Of a stretch of DNA of 64,000 nucleotides, positions 19,185-28,235 are shown in pieces. Location: NCBI GenBank assembly GCA_020186115.1, contig WSYJ01000184.1, positions 248,001-312,000 of the forward strand. The letters run 5' to 3'. This DNA is from Histomonas meleagridis (taxonomy: Eukaryota; Parabasalia; Tritrichomonadida; Dientamoebidae). Numbering within the stretch: position 1 is the first letter of the stretch; each line of letters begins with the position of its first letter. Below the pieces are notes generated by a model that did not search any database, was not told the DNA's origin, and saw only the letters and a list, made by a program, of their open reading frames with translations. A program made the translations under genes and the position numbers.

Positions 19185-19335
19185 TTATCCTATCGTTCAT
19201 AACGGCCGACCTTAGCTCATTTTTTAAACGTGCTTTTGTACAATTTTGGGGTGCCTCGTTTCAGGGGGCCCTTAGTCCAGACGATAAAAATTCACCTCAC
19301 GGGGCCGCTTATGAACATTGGTCAAGTAAAATTTT

Positions 19336-20238
19336 ATGAATAAAAACATTCCTTGCGTGCTTTCAATTCAAAGCCATATGGTACACGGTCGAAGTGGAAA
19401 TCGAGCTGCTGTATTCCCACTTGAAGTTAATGGAATTTTTGTCGATCCATTAAATACATGTCATTTTTCAGCACATTCAGCATATCCACGTTTCAATGGA
19501 CAAGTCCTTTCAACAAGGCAATTAGATGACACAATAGATGGACTTATAGCTAATAACATTTTTCAAAATTATACTCATCTTTTAACAGGCTATTTAGCAG
19601 ATGCTTCTATTGCTCATCAAGTTTATACAATTCACAAAATGATGAATAATGTTACATATATTTGTGATCCTGTTCTTGGTGATAATGGTCATTTCTATAG
19701 TGGCCGTAATTTTCAAACACAATTAGATGTTATGAAAAAAGAACTTATACCAGTGGCAGATACTGTCACACCTAATTCATATGAAGCTATGTGGCTTACC
19801 GGATATGAGTCAATGAATAATCCACACGAATTAGTTGAAGTTGTTTCATCCCTTCACAACTTAGGCCCTCGTAATATTATTATAACAAGCACAGAATGGA
19901 GCCGTAGATTCACATATTTCTCATGGAATAAGGGTGAATATCAAATTGCTGTTGAAACCCCTTCATTTTCACGTAGCTTTGATGGGCCTGGCGATGTTTT
20001 CACAGCTTTGCTTCTTGCAAATATGATCAATTTTAATGATCAATATGAAACAATTTCTATTCGGACTGTTAATTCAATATACTCAGTTCTTGAGAAAACC
20101 GAAGAATTACATGAAAGAGAACTTGCTATTTATGGATCAGTGAACGTGATGCGTGATCCTGTTCTGAGGTTTGGTTGTATTTCTTATGAAGAATTTGTGA
20201 ATCTCCAAGCCGAAGCAAATGATTCATCACAAGTATAG
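19336..20238 (+). CDS. pyridoxal kinase
   Basis: 300 residues, PfkB/ribokinase fold. Family landmarks are SIQSHMVHGRSGNRAAVFP near 10-28, LLTGY near 82, the YICDPVLGDNG active-site loop near 108-118, and the anion-hole motif, here FDGPGD instead of the usual GTGD, near 215-220. The catalytic Asp is the last residue of that motif. It phosphorylates pyridoxal/pyridoxine to give the PLP cofactor by salvage. Length normal. The Thr-to-Pro change in the GTGD motif is unusual. ATG start with a GC-rich leader region between it and the uS5 gene. Confidence 0.92.
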   Translation: MNKNIPCVLSIQSHMVHGRSGNRAAVFPLEVNGIFVDPLNTCHFSAHSAYPRFNGQVLSTRQLDDTIDGLIANNIFQNYTHLLTGYLADASIAHQVYTIHKMMNNVTYICDPVLGDNGHFYSGRNFQTQLDVMKKELIPVADTVTPNSYEAMWLTGYESMNNPHELVEVVSSLHNLGPRNIIITSTEWSRRFTYFSWNKGEYQIAVETPSFSRSFDGPGDVFTALLLANMINFNDQYETISIRTVNSIYSVLEKTEELHERELAIYGSVNVMRDPVLRFGCISYEEFVNLQAEANDSSQV

Positions 20239-20426
20239 TCATTTTGTCTATTTAATTGTTATATAAACCTAGAATTAAATCATTGTTGGGTAATTTTTTT
20301 TAAACGGTCTGTGTATTGTTTTAAATGGTTTACTTGACAAATGAAATCGATACCCTTTTGATTTTTTCAATTGACTGATTATTCCAAACCTTTGAAAATT
20401 AACTTTTTGAATTCAAATATTCTGGT

Positions 20427-20434
20427 GACCGTTT
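20427..20434 (+). promoter_or_regulatory. M3-like element GACCGTTT
   Basis: Exact fit to the M3 pattern, 12 bp before the ATG of the VPS9 gene. Confidence 0.4.
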
Positions 20435-20445
20435 AAGTTAATGGA

Positions 20446-21759
20446 ATGTACATTCCACCATCCCATGTAAACCTAAGCTCAGAATTCGTAGACTTAATTC
20501 CACCTGACTCGAAAGAAGGGGGATCTGTTATTGGTTCAATGGGAAGAAATATTAACATACTACAAAAATACTTTGATCAAATTTGTTACCATGTTGACAC
20601 GAAAAAAAAATTAACATATAAACTTCCAATAAAAGACCCAAATGGAAATGTTGAAAATGCAAAATTATATTTAAAGCATCTTCAGAATAAATTTCAGAAA
20701 TTTAAAGGAAGCTTTTTTTCATATTACTCTGTTATAGTCTCTCAAATAGTTACATTTATGATGCAATGCCAAGAAAGTAATCTTCCAGCCAAGTGTCATA
20801 TAAAAAGTCTTAAAAGATATGTTCAAAAAGAATATACCAAAAATAAAACACAAATTAAACTCCGTTCCAAGATCGCAAAGATCGAAGACTATATTAAACA
20901 AAACGAAACCATCTATCCTGAATATGATTTTCAATTATTACAAATTCAACTAGCCAAAAGTATTCATTTCATTGATCAAAAGACGCTTTACTCTCCTGAA
21001 TCGGAAGTTGATGTTCTTATTAACCAATATATATATCCACGTATTGAAGATATTGATGAGATACTTCATGATATTCTTAAATCACAAAAACCCAAACTAT
21101 TAAACTTCACGAAACTTGAAATCTTCATTAAAGAAGTCATTAATGAGTTACAACCAAAGAATGAAGAAGAATATTATATCATACGTAATTCCTTATTACG
21201 AATTTGTTTTTCACAACTTCATATTATATCGCCGAATTTACTTTTTGATCTTGACCCTATCTCGTTTTCTAACAGTTGTAACACTGTCATCAAATCAACT
21301 CCAAAAGATTTGTGTCTGAATGAACGATTATTTTCGATTGAAATGCTTGACAAAACGATCATCGAACTAACCGAAACTAATTCACACCTGAAGGAAGCGA
21401 CTGAAAACTTAAAATTGTTAAATTTTTATGTTAATCCCCCGGATATCCTTAATTGTGTTTTTAGTAGTTTAAAATGTTGTGAGATGTTTGTTCATGATAA
21501 TACATATGATGAGAAAAAGAAGAAATCGAAAGTTCAATCGGAAATGTCGTTTGACGATTTCTTCCCTTTGTTCTTGGCAATCTTCGCGGTGAACCCGCCG
21601 CCAAACTCACTAAGAATCGGATGGTTCTTCACGGCGATGTACGGAATCGACATGGCAATACCGTTCTCATTCGCAAAGCTGATTCTGACATCGGCTATCA
21701 ACACATTAAAAGATTTCTCACTTGAAAGGTTTAGAATGGTATCAAGTGATTCGTTTTAA
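20446..21759 (+). CDS. VPS9-domain protein, probable Rab5-type GEF
   Basis: 437 residues. The C-terminal third (about 270-430) carries VPS9-type features: STPKDLCLNERLF, FYVNPPDIL, then DDFFPLFLAIFAVNPPPNSLRIGWFF, where the Asp and the NPP motif are the family's Rab5-binding/exchange signatures. The N-terminal part is helical and charged with no recognised domain. VPS9 proteins load GTP on Rab5/Rab21 GTPases at early endosomes. A second ATG 5 nt upstream (20441) is out of frame and opens a nine-codon ORF. The last 200 bases are markedly richer in G+C than the rest. Confidence 0.7.
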   Translation: MYIPPSHVNLSSEFVDLIPPDSKEGGSVIGSMGRNINILQKYFDQICYHVDTKKKLTYKLPIKDPNGNVENAKLYLKHLQNKFQKFKGSFFSYYSVIVSQIVTFMMQCQESNLPAKCHIKSLKRYVQKEYTKNKTQIKLRSKIAKIEDYIKQNETIYPEYDFQLLQIQLAKSIHFIDQKTLYSPESEVDVLINQYIYPRIEDIDEILHDILKSQKPKLLNFTKLEIFIKEVINELQPKNEEEYYIIRNSLLRICFSQLHIISPNLLFDLDPISFSNSCNTVIKSTPKDLCLNERLFSIEMLDKTIIELTETNSHLKEATENLKLLNFYVNPPDILNCVFSSLKCCEMFVHDNTYDEKKKKSKVQSEMSFDDFFPLFLAIFAVNPPPNSLRIGWFFTAMYGIDMAIPFSFAKLILTSAINTLKDFSLERFRMVSSDSF

Positions 21760-22384
21760 ATAAAAGAAATATTATTATGGATTTTTGACTTGTTTATTTT
21801 TGGTTTTATGAAATAGTAATTTTAATAGAAAATAAAATGAAAATGGTTTCAATTGTTATATAAGTTTTTATTGTTGTGTATTATTTGAACTTATGTTAAA
21901 CTTTCAATTTTACCTCATGTAATGGAGTTTACTCTTTTAATACATTTAATTATCTAATATTGTCATTTCAAAATGTTCCATAGATAAACTTTGAAACATA
22001 TAAAGTGGTTTCCCAAACACTTCAGTTTTTGAATATAAATCCGATGATTTTTCATTCATTCGATTCTATCGTTGGGAAACCTTTCTGCAACCACTTTACA
22101 ATGCTTCGATCATTGATATTTTATTACTATTCTTGCAAGACGTAAGCGAATATTTTAAAAAATTATAACATATTTGTGATATACAATTACATTTTAATGA
22201 ATTTTACTATTTTATATTTCATTAATTATCAAAAAGTATTAAAATTCTTGGAAATAATATAAAATACACAATAACTCATACAATTACGCAAACTCAACAA
22301 AAAATAAGAAAATGAAAAATATTATGAACCTAATACCCAAAGAAAATATAAAATAAAATAATCTCGAATTTAAGTGAACATTCA
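21760..22384. other. AT-rich spacer with an imperfect inverted repeat
   Basis: TAAAGTGGTT at 22001-22010 pairs with AACCACTTTA at 22089-22098, and TTTCCCAA (22009-22016) pairs with TTGGGAAA (22072-22079), giving a possible 98-nt hairpin. One plus-strand frame through it reads like protein (FYRWETFLQPLYNAS) and ends near 22170, so it may be a small coding relic. No gene recognised. Confidence 0.3.
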
Positions 22385-24313
22385 TTAGTTATCTTCGAAA
22401 TCATCATCAAAAGGATCATCTTTTGTTGCATTATAAAGTGGGTTCTCGTAAATTATAGTGGCATCCTTTTCAATGCTACCATTCAGTGCTTCTCCTATAG
22501 CTGAAGCGCCAGCAGAAGAACCGAATTTCTTGAAAATAGCAACAGCAGCAGCCACAATTGCAGCAACCCCAGCAGCAGAACCGGCAATTATATAATATTT
22601 AAGATTGCTATTTTCTTCGCCATTACCTCTTCCTTGTCCTTCATCCTGAGGTGGAATTCCATTAATAAATGAAGCAGAAGGTGATTGTGAAGCAGAAATT
22701 GATTTTGACGGAGATGCTGATGCTGATATTGAACGTGACGCAGAAATACTTTCGGAAGGTGAACGAGAAGGCGAAGGAGATTGAGAAGGTGTTGGATCAG
22801 GAATTGGAATTAATACTTTTTGCATCGTGCCAACATTACCAGCACCATCAACAGCTGCAACATATACACGCATACCATTTGTTATTTGTTCTGATGTAAG
22901 TGGAATGAAATTATCTTTTGTGGTATTAACTAATTCACTTAATCGTACTTCAGGTTTTGAAGTAATTATATATTTATAATGATCAATTCCAGTAGTAACT
23001 TCTGTTTCAACTACTGGAGATTCAGCATAGAGTTTATCATTTGATCTTTCATGTGCTTCGACTTTAAATTTGTATGATGATCCATGATCCTCACCAAGAA
23101 TATCAACTCCATAAGCATCAGGTAAATAATTAAGTCTAACTTTAGGTGCTTCATAATCTTGTGATGAATGGTCTTCAGTAAATGTTTCATAGGTTCTTTG
23201 ATTTAAATAATAAATTGTATTTGCAATGACTTTCCTTTCATCAACTGTTGAATCACAATTACTATGACCTGTTTGAATTACAGCCGTGTTGTTCTTTGTT
23301 GATAAGTAAAAGTTATGTTGGAGTCCATTTGTATCCTTCTTTGTAGGATTAAAATCATTATTTGTATCACCTAATGTCATCCATACATCACCAAGTGTTG
23401 CATGAGAATTTGTATGTGTAGTTGGAATGGATAAAACTGTACCAACATCTCCAATTTCATATGGATAATTAGTTAATAAACCTTTACGAACAATCGTAAC
23501 TTTGTCTTTTTGGATAAAGTTATAAGTCATTGATTTGCCTTCATATGTTTGATCTGTGTATAAAGATTTAATGCCGAATGAATCTCGAATTTTAAGTAAG
23601 CTTGTTGCTTGATTACCAACATAAAAATCATGCGCAATTGAATCATGTCCAGCCAAGAAACCGTAACCTTTATCAATGTATGGTTTTATATGTTTTTCAG
23701 CAGTGGTTGTCTTAATTCCATAATGAGAACTAGCATCCCAAGTTCCGAAAACAATTACTTGATAATCATAAATGAATGAACTATTTGCTGTTATGTTAGA
23801 TTCAAAATCATTAATTGAGATTGGTGTAACAAAAATTAATTGTTTTCCAATTTGGTCGATACCAAAAGCTGTGAAATTGGTTACTTTGGTTCCTTCTCGA
23901 ATTTTTCCACCTTCCATCCAAACTTTTAAGGCTGCTGACTTAGATAACCGATGCCAAGGTTTATTATCATCTTCACCTGCAAATTTAAATTCGACTACTT
24001 TAGTTTGATAATTAAGATTATTATATTTAGATCTTTGACCATTGTTTCCATCTATTTGACTTGGATATATATTTAAAACATCAACACGTGTGCCAGCTTT
24101 ATATGTACTTATTTGTTTCCAAGATGCATCCCATTCCCCATTAGTATTTTTAGTTTTTTGGAAAACCTTATAATAAATGTCTTGACCAGTAATTGATGAC
24201 CAACTTAAATATGTACCACCTTTTCCTGATGCATATGAAGCATTTACAGTGACTTCCAAGTCTATCTTTACTGCATTATTAGCAATGCCTTGTACAAGTA
24301 AAAGAGAAAGCAT
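22385..24313 (-). CDS. trichomonad type-I surface protein (DUF5057-like) with Ser/Pro stalk and NPLY tail
   Basis: 642 residues. Short signal peptide (about 1-12). The ectodomain (about 15-500) includes YDYQVIVFGTWDASS and GYGFLAGHDSIAHD, which resemble DUF5057-type extracellular domains found in many trichomonad proteins, followed by an Ig-like segment. A stalk of SPS/SIS/SAS repeats lies at about 505-550. One membrane helix (about 573-594, GxxxG/Ala-rich) and a 48-residue cytoplasmic tail follow; the tail ends in acidic residues and contains NPLY (624-627), an NPxY-type endocytic/adaptor signal. Probably a surface receptor or adhesin; ligand unknown. ATG follows an Inr-like TCATTAA. Confidence 0.65.
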   Translation of the reverse strand: MLSLLLVQGIANNAVKIDLEVTVNASYASGKGGTYLSWSSITGQDIYYKVFQKTKNTNGEWDASWKQISTYKAGTRVDVLNIYPSQIDGNNGQRSKYNNLNYQTKVVEFKFAGEDDNKPWHRLSKSAALKVWMEGGKIREGTKVTNFTAFGIDQIGKQLIFVTPISINDFESNITANSSFIYDYQVIVFGTWDASSHYGIKTTTAEKHIKPYIDKGYGFLAGHDSIAHDFYVGNQATSLLKIRDSFGIKSLYTDQTYEGKSMTYNFIQKDKVTIVRKGLLTNYPYEIGDVGTVLSIPTTHTNSHATLGDVWMTLGDTNNDFNPTKKDTNGLQHNFYLSTKNNTAVIQTGHSNCDSTVDERKVIANTIYYLNQRTYETFTEDHSSQDYEAPKVRLNYLPDAYGVDILGEDHGSSYKFKVEAHERSNDKLYAESPVVETEVTTGIDHYKYIITSKPEVRLSELVNTTKDNFIPLTSEQITNGMRVYVAAVDGAGNVGTMQKVLIPIPDPTPSQSPSPSRSPSESISASRSISASASPSKSISASQSPSASFINGIPPQDEGQGRGNGEENSNLKYYIIAGSAAGVAAIVAAAVAIFKKFGSSAGASAIGEALNGSIEKDATIIYENPLYNATKDDPFDDDFEDN

Positions 24314-25410
24314 AAAATATTAATGAAGCTATCAGTTGACTTACCAGCGACTTTTCATAATTGCAGAAAAAGCCGTATCGGTTATTCAATTTTTGAAAGA
24401 TCCAAAAACCTGTTGTAAAACATGCCAACACAAATAATCAAATATGATTTGTATAACATATGATGAATTTTTTAAACTATAAACCATATAATATTAATCA
24501 CTTATATATATTTCAAGTAAATATAAATCACAATGATTAAATAATCTGAATATAGCAATATAAATCTATTTTGGAACAAAAAACTGGACGTTCAGAACGT
24601 CATAGCTACTTTTTCAAAAGAATATTTTTTTTTGAATGTTGGACAGACGATATGATGTTTGTAAACTAATCAATCAAAATTGACAACAAACTTAGTCAAA
24701 AACAAACGATAGAATCTAACTTAGTTTTTTCACTGTTGTTGTGTTTTCGAAACAAATTAAATTAAATTTATTAATATCTCAACATTGGTGTTAAAACAAT
24801 TCCTGCCTGTTGAAAGTGTTTAGCAAAAAGCCTTTAACATTGGGATTAAAGGAATTCGTTACATGAGATGAAAATTTTATTTACTAACATAGATAAGATA
24901 TTCACATCATAAAGCAAAAAACATGCATGTTTCAAACGTGAATATGCACTTTACTGCAAGTAATAGAATAAATCACACAAATCATTTTCTGATGTACATG
25001 TTACAATTTAATAAACAACACTCAAACATACTACTTCATCAAAAATGACTTTTTATCAAATGATTATCATGCATCATTTCGAATGTTATTTGATCAAACA
25101 TAAATCTATGTTTCTATTCATCAATAAATTTCAAAAAATAATTTTCCAATTAAAATAATTTGCAAATTATATATTCTTTTCCGGCAAAAAATCACCACAA
25201 ATACTTAATATAATTAACAAATTAGATTTCTTTCCCAAACGATATGTAACACTTTCAAAAATATTATTTTGATGTGCATAAGTTAAGGCCATTTATCCAT
25301 TCATATTTGAATTTGTACACTTATCGTTTTATTTGAGATTCTGGGGAAAATGGGGGTGCCCCGAACTCAAATTAACCTACCGTTTTCGTCACTTTTTTCA
25401 AGGACAAGAA
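24314..25410. other. AT-rich intergenic region
   Basis: No convincing coding or RNA gene. It carries the surface-protein promoter at its left end and, near 25353-25362, a GGGGTGCCCC motif. A TACCGTTT M3-like element (25379-25386) lies 24 bp upstream of the next ATG. Confidence 0.4.
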
Positions 25411-26136
25411 ATGAACAGGAAAGACAATTCAAATAATAACTATAAAAAAGAGTACCAAGACAACCAGTTCCCCGACTTTGACTCTAGCCGCGGCAGAGGT
25501 TCTTATGATGAAGGACTAATAAATGAATACGATAAATTTAAACAAAATAGAAGACAACGCTCAACTAGCCCTAGGGTAGGGAACATACCAAAGTCACATT
25601 CTGTGGGTCATATGCCTTCCAAAAGAAATCCTTTCTATTATGAGCCAGCGAAGGATGATCGATCACAAACTTCAATGCCATCACCAATCCAACCTAAACA
25701 TGATCCTACTCCTGAGTTCGAATTTAAACCAGAACTCCTTGAAGATCACACAGACAATCAATCAAATAAACAAACCCAAAGCACAACGCCAAAGTCATTA
25801 CCTTCAGAACGTTCACAACAAATGAATACTTCATCACAATCAGGACAGCGTGGACGAAATAATCAATACAATCAAATGAACAGAAACAGACAGGGCCAAA
25901 AGTCCCAACATGAACAACCATCACACTCTCCATCCCATCAGCAAGCAGAACCTCCAAAAGAAAACTCAAATTCGGAGAAACAAACTCCCAATAAACCATT
26001 TAATGCCTTTAACATGTCTCCACAAAAAGGTAGCCAAAGTAACATGCGCAACCACGATAATTACCACAAAGGATACCGCGGGGGAAACAAAAAGAATTTC
26101 TATGATTACAAGAGCAACTCCAAAGGCACCCCATAA
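25411..26136 (+). CDS. disordered, basic Asn/Gln/Ser/Pro-rich protein with RG/RGG elements
   Basis: 241 residues from ATG 25411 (the frame is open upstream, no ATG). Almost wholly low complexity: Asn, Gln, Ser, Pro, Lys and Arg dominate. There is an RGRG element near 26-30, an SPR/RS element near 50, and a C-terminal RNHDNYHKGYRGGNKK segment. RG/RGG plus Tyr/Asn-rich sequence suggests RNA binding or condensate behaviour, but no folded domain is present. No homologue recognised. Its 3' end runs into a short GC-rich tandem repeat. Confidence 0.55.
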   Translation: MNRKDNSNNNYKKEYQDNQFPDFDSSRGRGSYDEGLINEYDKFKQNRRQRSTSPRVGNIPKSHSVGHMPSKRNPFYYEPAKDDRSQTSMPSPIQPKHDPTPEFEFKPELLEDHTDNQSNKQTQSTTPKSLPSERSQQMNTSSQSGQRGRNNQYNQMNRNRQGQKSQHEQPSHSPSHQQAEPPKENSNSEKQTPNKPFNAFNMSPQKGSQSNMRNHDNYHKGYRGGNKKNFYDYKSNSKGTP

Positions 26137-26181
26137 ACAGAGCACCCCGTAAACGGAGTACCCCGAAACTAGGGTGCCCCG
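26125..26181 (+). repeat. GC-rich 16-nt imperfect tandem repeat
   Basis: Units of the form CACCCC(A/G)TAAAC(A/G)GAG occur about three times (CACCCCATAAACAGAG, CACCCCGTAAACGGAG, TACCCCGAAACTAGGG) and end in TGCCCCG. The first unit overlaps the stop region of the preceding gene. It stands out against AT-rich DNA and shares the dispersed GGGTGCCCC core. Confidence 0.6.
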
Positions 26182-26243
26182 TTGCTGAAAGCAACCAAAT
26201 TGATTAAAAGATTTATACATTGTATTCTTTAATTTTTTCGCGA

Positions 26244-27317
26244 CTAAAAATCTTCGAGCATGAAGTTCTGATAGCGGTCTATTGATTGTTGTTGACTTGT
26301 TCCTTCACCAAAAGATGCAATGTGCATAAACATTGAGCTTCCAGGATGATCCTCATCAACACTTTCGAGCATGTATTTCCATGAGCTACCATCTCCGACA
26401 GTTGGTTTGTCTGCCGTTTCGATTTGTATCTCTTGTTGATCATCTTCAGATACCTGAGGCTCAGTAACAGAGTATCTTCCGAGAATCGTCGCAATCGATG
26501 CGGTCTTCTTTAGTGTCTGCGATATTATGGAAAGGAGAATATCTTTGAGTGGCTGCGATAATCCACGAGTTGTATCAGTTTGTGGAAAACGAGCAATAAC
26601 ATTTCCTTTCTCTTTTGGCCATTCCGTAGACATGTTCTTGTAACGAAGAATGTTGTTTTTGGCTTCGTTAAGTTGCATATCAAATGAACGGATTTTGTTA
26701 ATAAGGCTTATGGTGTTAAGACCTTGATCAATAGCTTCACGTGCTTGCTTTTGAAGATCTTCAATGTCTAAATTCGCAGGATCTAAGTCCCCATATGTCC
26801 TTAATAAATAAAGTATCTTTTCCCTAGAAAGAACATTCGATTCTTCTTTTGTCAAACAACCAGACCTCAAACGCCACCATGACCAAACGCTTCCGATGGC
26901 TTGAGAAATGTTCATACGCTTTGGTTGTCCATTAACATATAATCTGACATCACCAGAGCCTGCTGTTTTTGAATGAATTTGATAAAAGAAATCAGCCTGA
27001 CTACTTATAGAAGCAGCACGGACTTGGAAGCCTGGCTGATGAGTGAGGTATTTTTCTATGTAAACATTAATACCATTACTACAAAGGGTTGTAATAAATT
27101 GGTCAGTTAGTGCTTTCACTTTTGCGTTCCCAAAGTCGCATACAAAAACATGAACGAGTGGTTGACGTGGAGTAATTAAATTTGATGGACTTTGAGGATT
27201 TGTTATTGAATAATTTTTAGGTTGCTCTTGTGGACTCCTTGGGTTTGTGTTTGGAGGTCCGAAATGAAGTCCTCGAACAGGCCTTTGAACAGTGATATTA
27301 ATTTGGTTTTGCTTCAT
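26244..27317 (-). CDS. unidentified protein with a possible anticodon-binding-like domain
   Basis: 357 residues. A Pro/Asn-rich N-terminus (about 1-50) is followed by an alpha/beta segment (VHVFVCDFGNAKVKALTD ... GINVYIEKYLTHQPGFQVR, about 54-120) whose layout recalls class II aminoacyl-tRNA synthetase anticodon-binding domains, as in NCOA5-type proteins. The middle is helical with a Trp-rich SVWSWWRLR element. The C-terminal 90 residues are acidic and Ser/Gln-rich. Function unknown; the fold suggestion is weak. An AAACGGTC element (27333-27340) lies 16 bp before the ATG. Confidence 0.5.
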   Translation of the reverse strand: MKQNQINITVQRPVRGLHFGPPNTNPRSPQEQPKNYSITNPQSPSNLITPRQPLVHVFVCDFGNAKVKALTDQFITTLCSNGINVYIEKYLTHQPGFQVRAASISSQADFFYQIHSKTAGSGDVRLYVNGQPKRMNISQAIGSVWSWWRLRSGCLTKEESNVLSREKILYLLRTYGDLDPANLDIEDLQKQAREAIDQGLNTISLINKIRSFDMQLNEAKNNILRYKNMSTEWPKEKGNVIARFPQTDTTRGLSQPLKDILLSIISQTLKKTASIATILGRYSVTEPQVSEDDQQEIQIETADKPTVGDGSSWKYMLESVDEDHPGSSMFMHIASFGEGTSQQQSIDRYQNFMLEDF

Positions 27318-27500
27318 TAAATTTTGGAATGCGACCGTTTATCTAAAATCACTTTTGTTTATATTTTTGAAGGAAAAGTTGGACAAAATGAATAAAATCT
27401 TGGCTTAACTAATGTTAGAAGGTATTTAAGCTCGAATTTTTTTTAGTAGTTTGATGATTTAATTGTTAAGTAACTCTTTGATAATTATTAAATTTTTCTT

Positions 27501-27962
27501 TTATTCATGAATCTTAGTTTCCTCAGGTTGTGTTACTTGTTGTTGTGTATCTACAAATGATAGCATAATATCGTTCTGTTTCACGAAATTTTTGATTGAA
27601 TAATTTTTACTTTCTATTGAAAGCCATTTCTTTTTTAAATCTCTTCCTGTTCTTCCAGTAGGACCAAAAACTGTATGAAAACTTCCAAGAATTTGAGCCC
27701 ATTTTCCTTTTCCATATTTTTCGACACCTGCTTTTAGTGCTTCGATTTCAACAGATGACCAACGAATTGGAACCCTTTTACCGTCAACTATTTGTCTGTT
27801 TTTTTGTTCTATCACGTGTATTACCGGTTCATTCTTATTTAATTGATATTCATTTTTCATATAAATTGAATAGCACTTACATAAATCTTGATGTGTGAAA
27901 TTTAACCTTGGTAATCTTTGTATAAGCTCATTTAAACTTTCATTTTCTGCTGTTTCCCCCAT
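27501..27962 (-). CDS. single-repeat Myb/SANT protein with telobox-like helix 3
   Basis: 153 residues. A Myb repeat covers about 66-117 with the Trp triad at 68, 88 and 113. The third helix reads RTGRDLKKKWLSI, close to the telobox V-D-L-K-D-K-W-R of telomeric TRF-type proteins. The N-terminal 60 residues are helical. It could bind telomeric repeats or act as a promoter-binding Myb; trichomonads use Myb-like factors at core promoters. ATG start; TAA stop. Confidence 0.7.
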   Translation of the reverse strand: MGETAENESLNELIQRLPRLNFTHQDLCKCYSIYMKNEYQLNKNEPVIHVIEQKNRQIVDGKRVPIRWSSVEIEALKAGVEKYGKGKWAQILGSFHTVFGPTGRTGRDLKKKWLSIESKNYSIKNFVKQNDIMLSFVDTQQQVTQPEETKIHE

Positions 27963-28235
27963 GGAGTTTTGGCGGGTTTATTAAAAAAAAGCTAAAATTG
28001 ACTATGTCTGTTTGATTTTACGAAAAACTTTTACTCGAGTTATATTTTATTTATACAAGTAAAAATAGATATTTCCTTCATATTTTATGTTTACGCATTC
28101 CAATCATTCATAAAAACATCCATTTTGAATATATATCAATACTTTAATTTTACAATTAAATCATCAAAAAAAAAATATTTTAATATAGTAAAAAGATTAT
28201 TTTTTATTCAAATGAAATATAATATTTGAACAATT

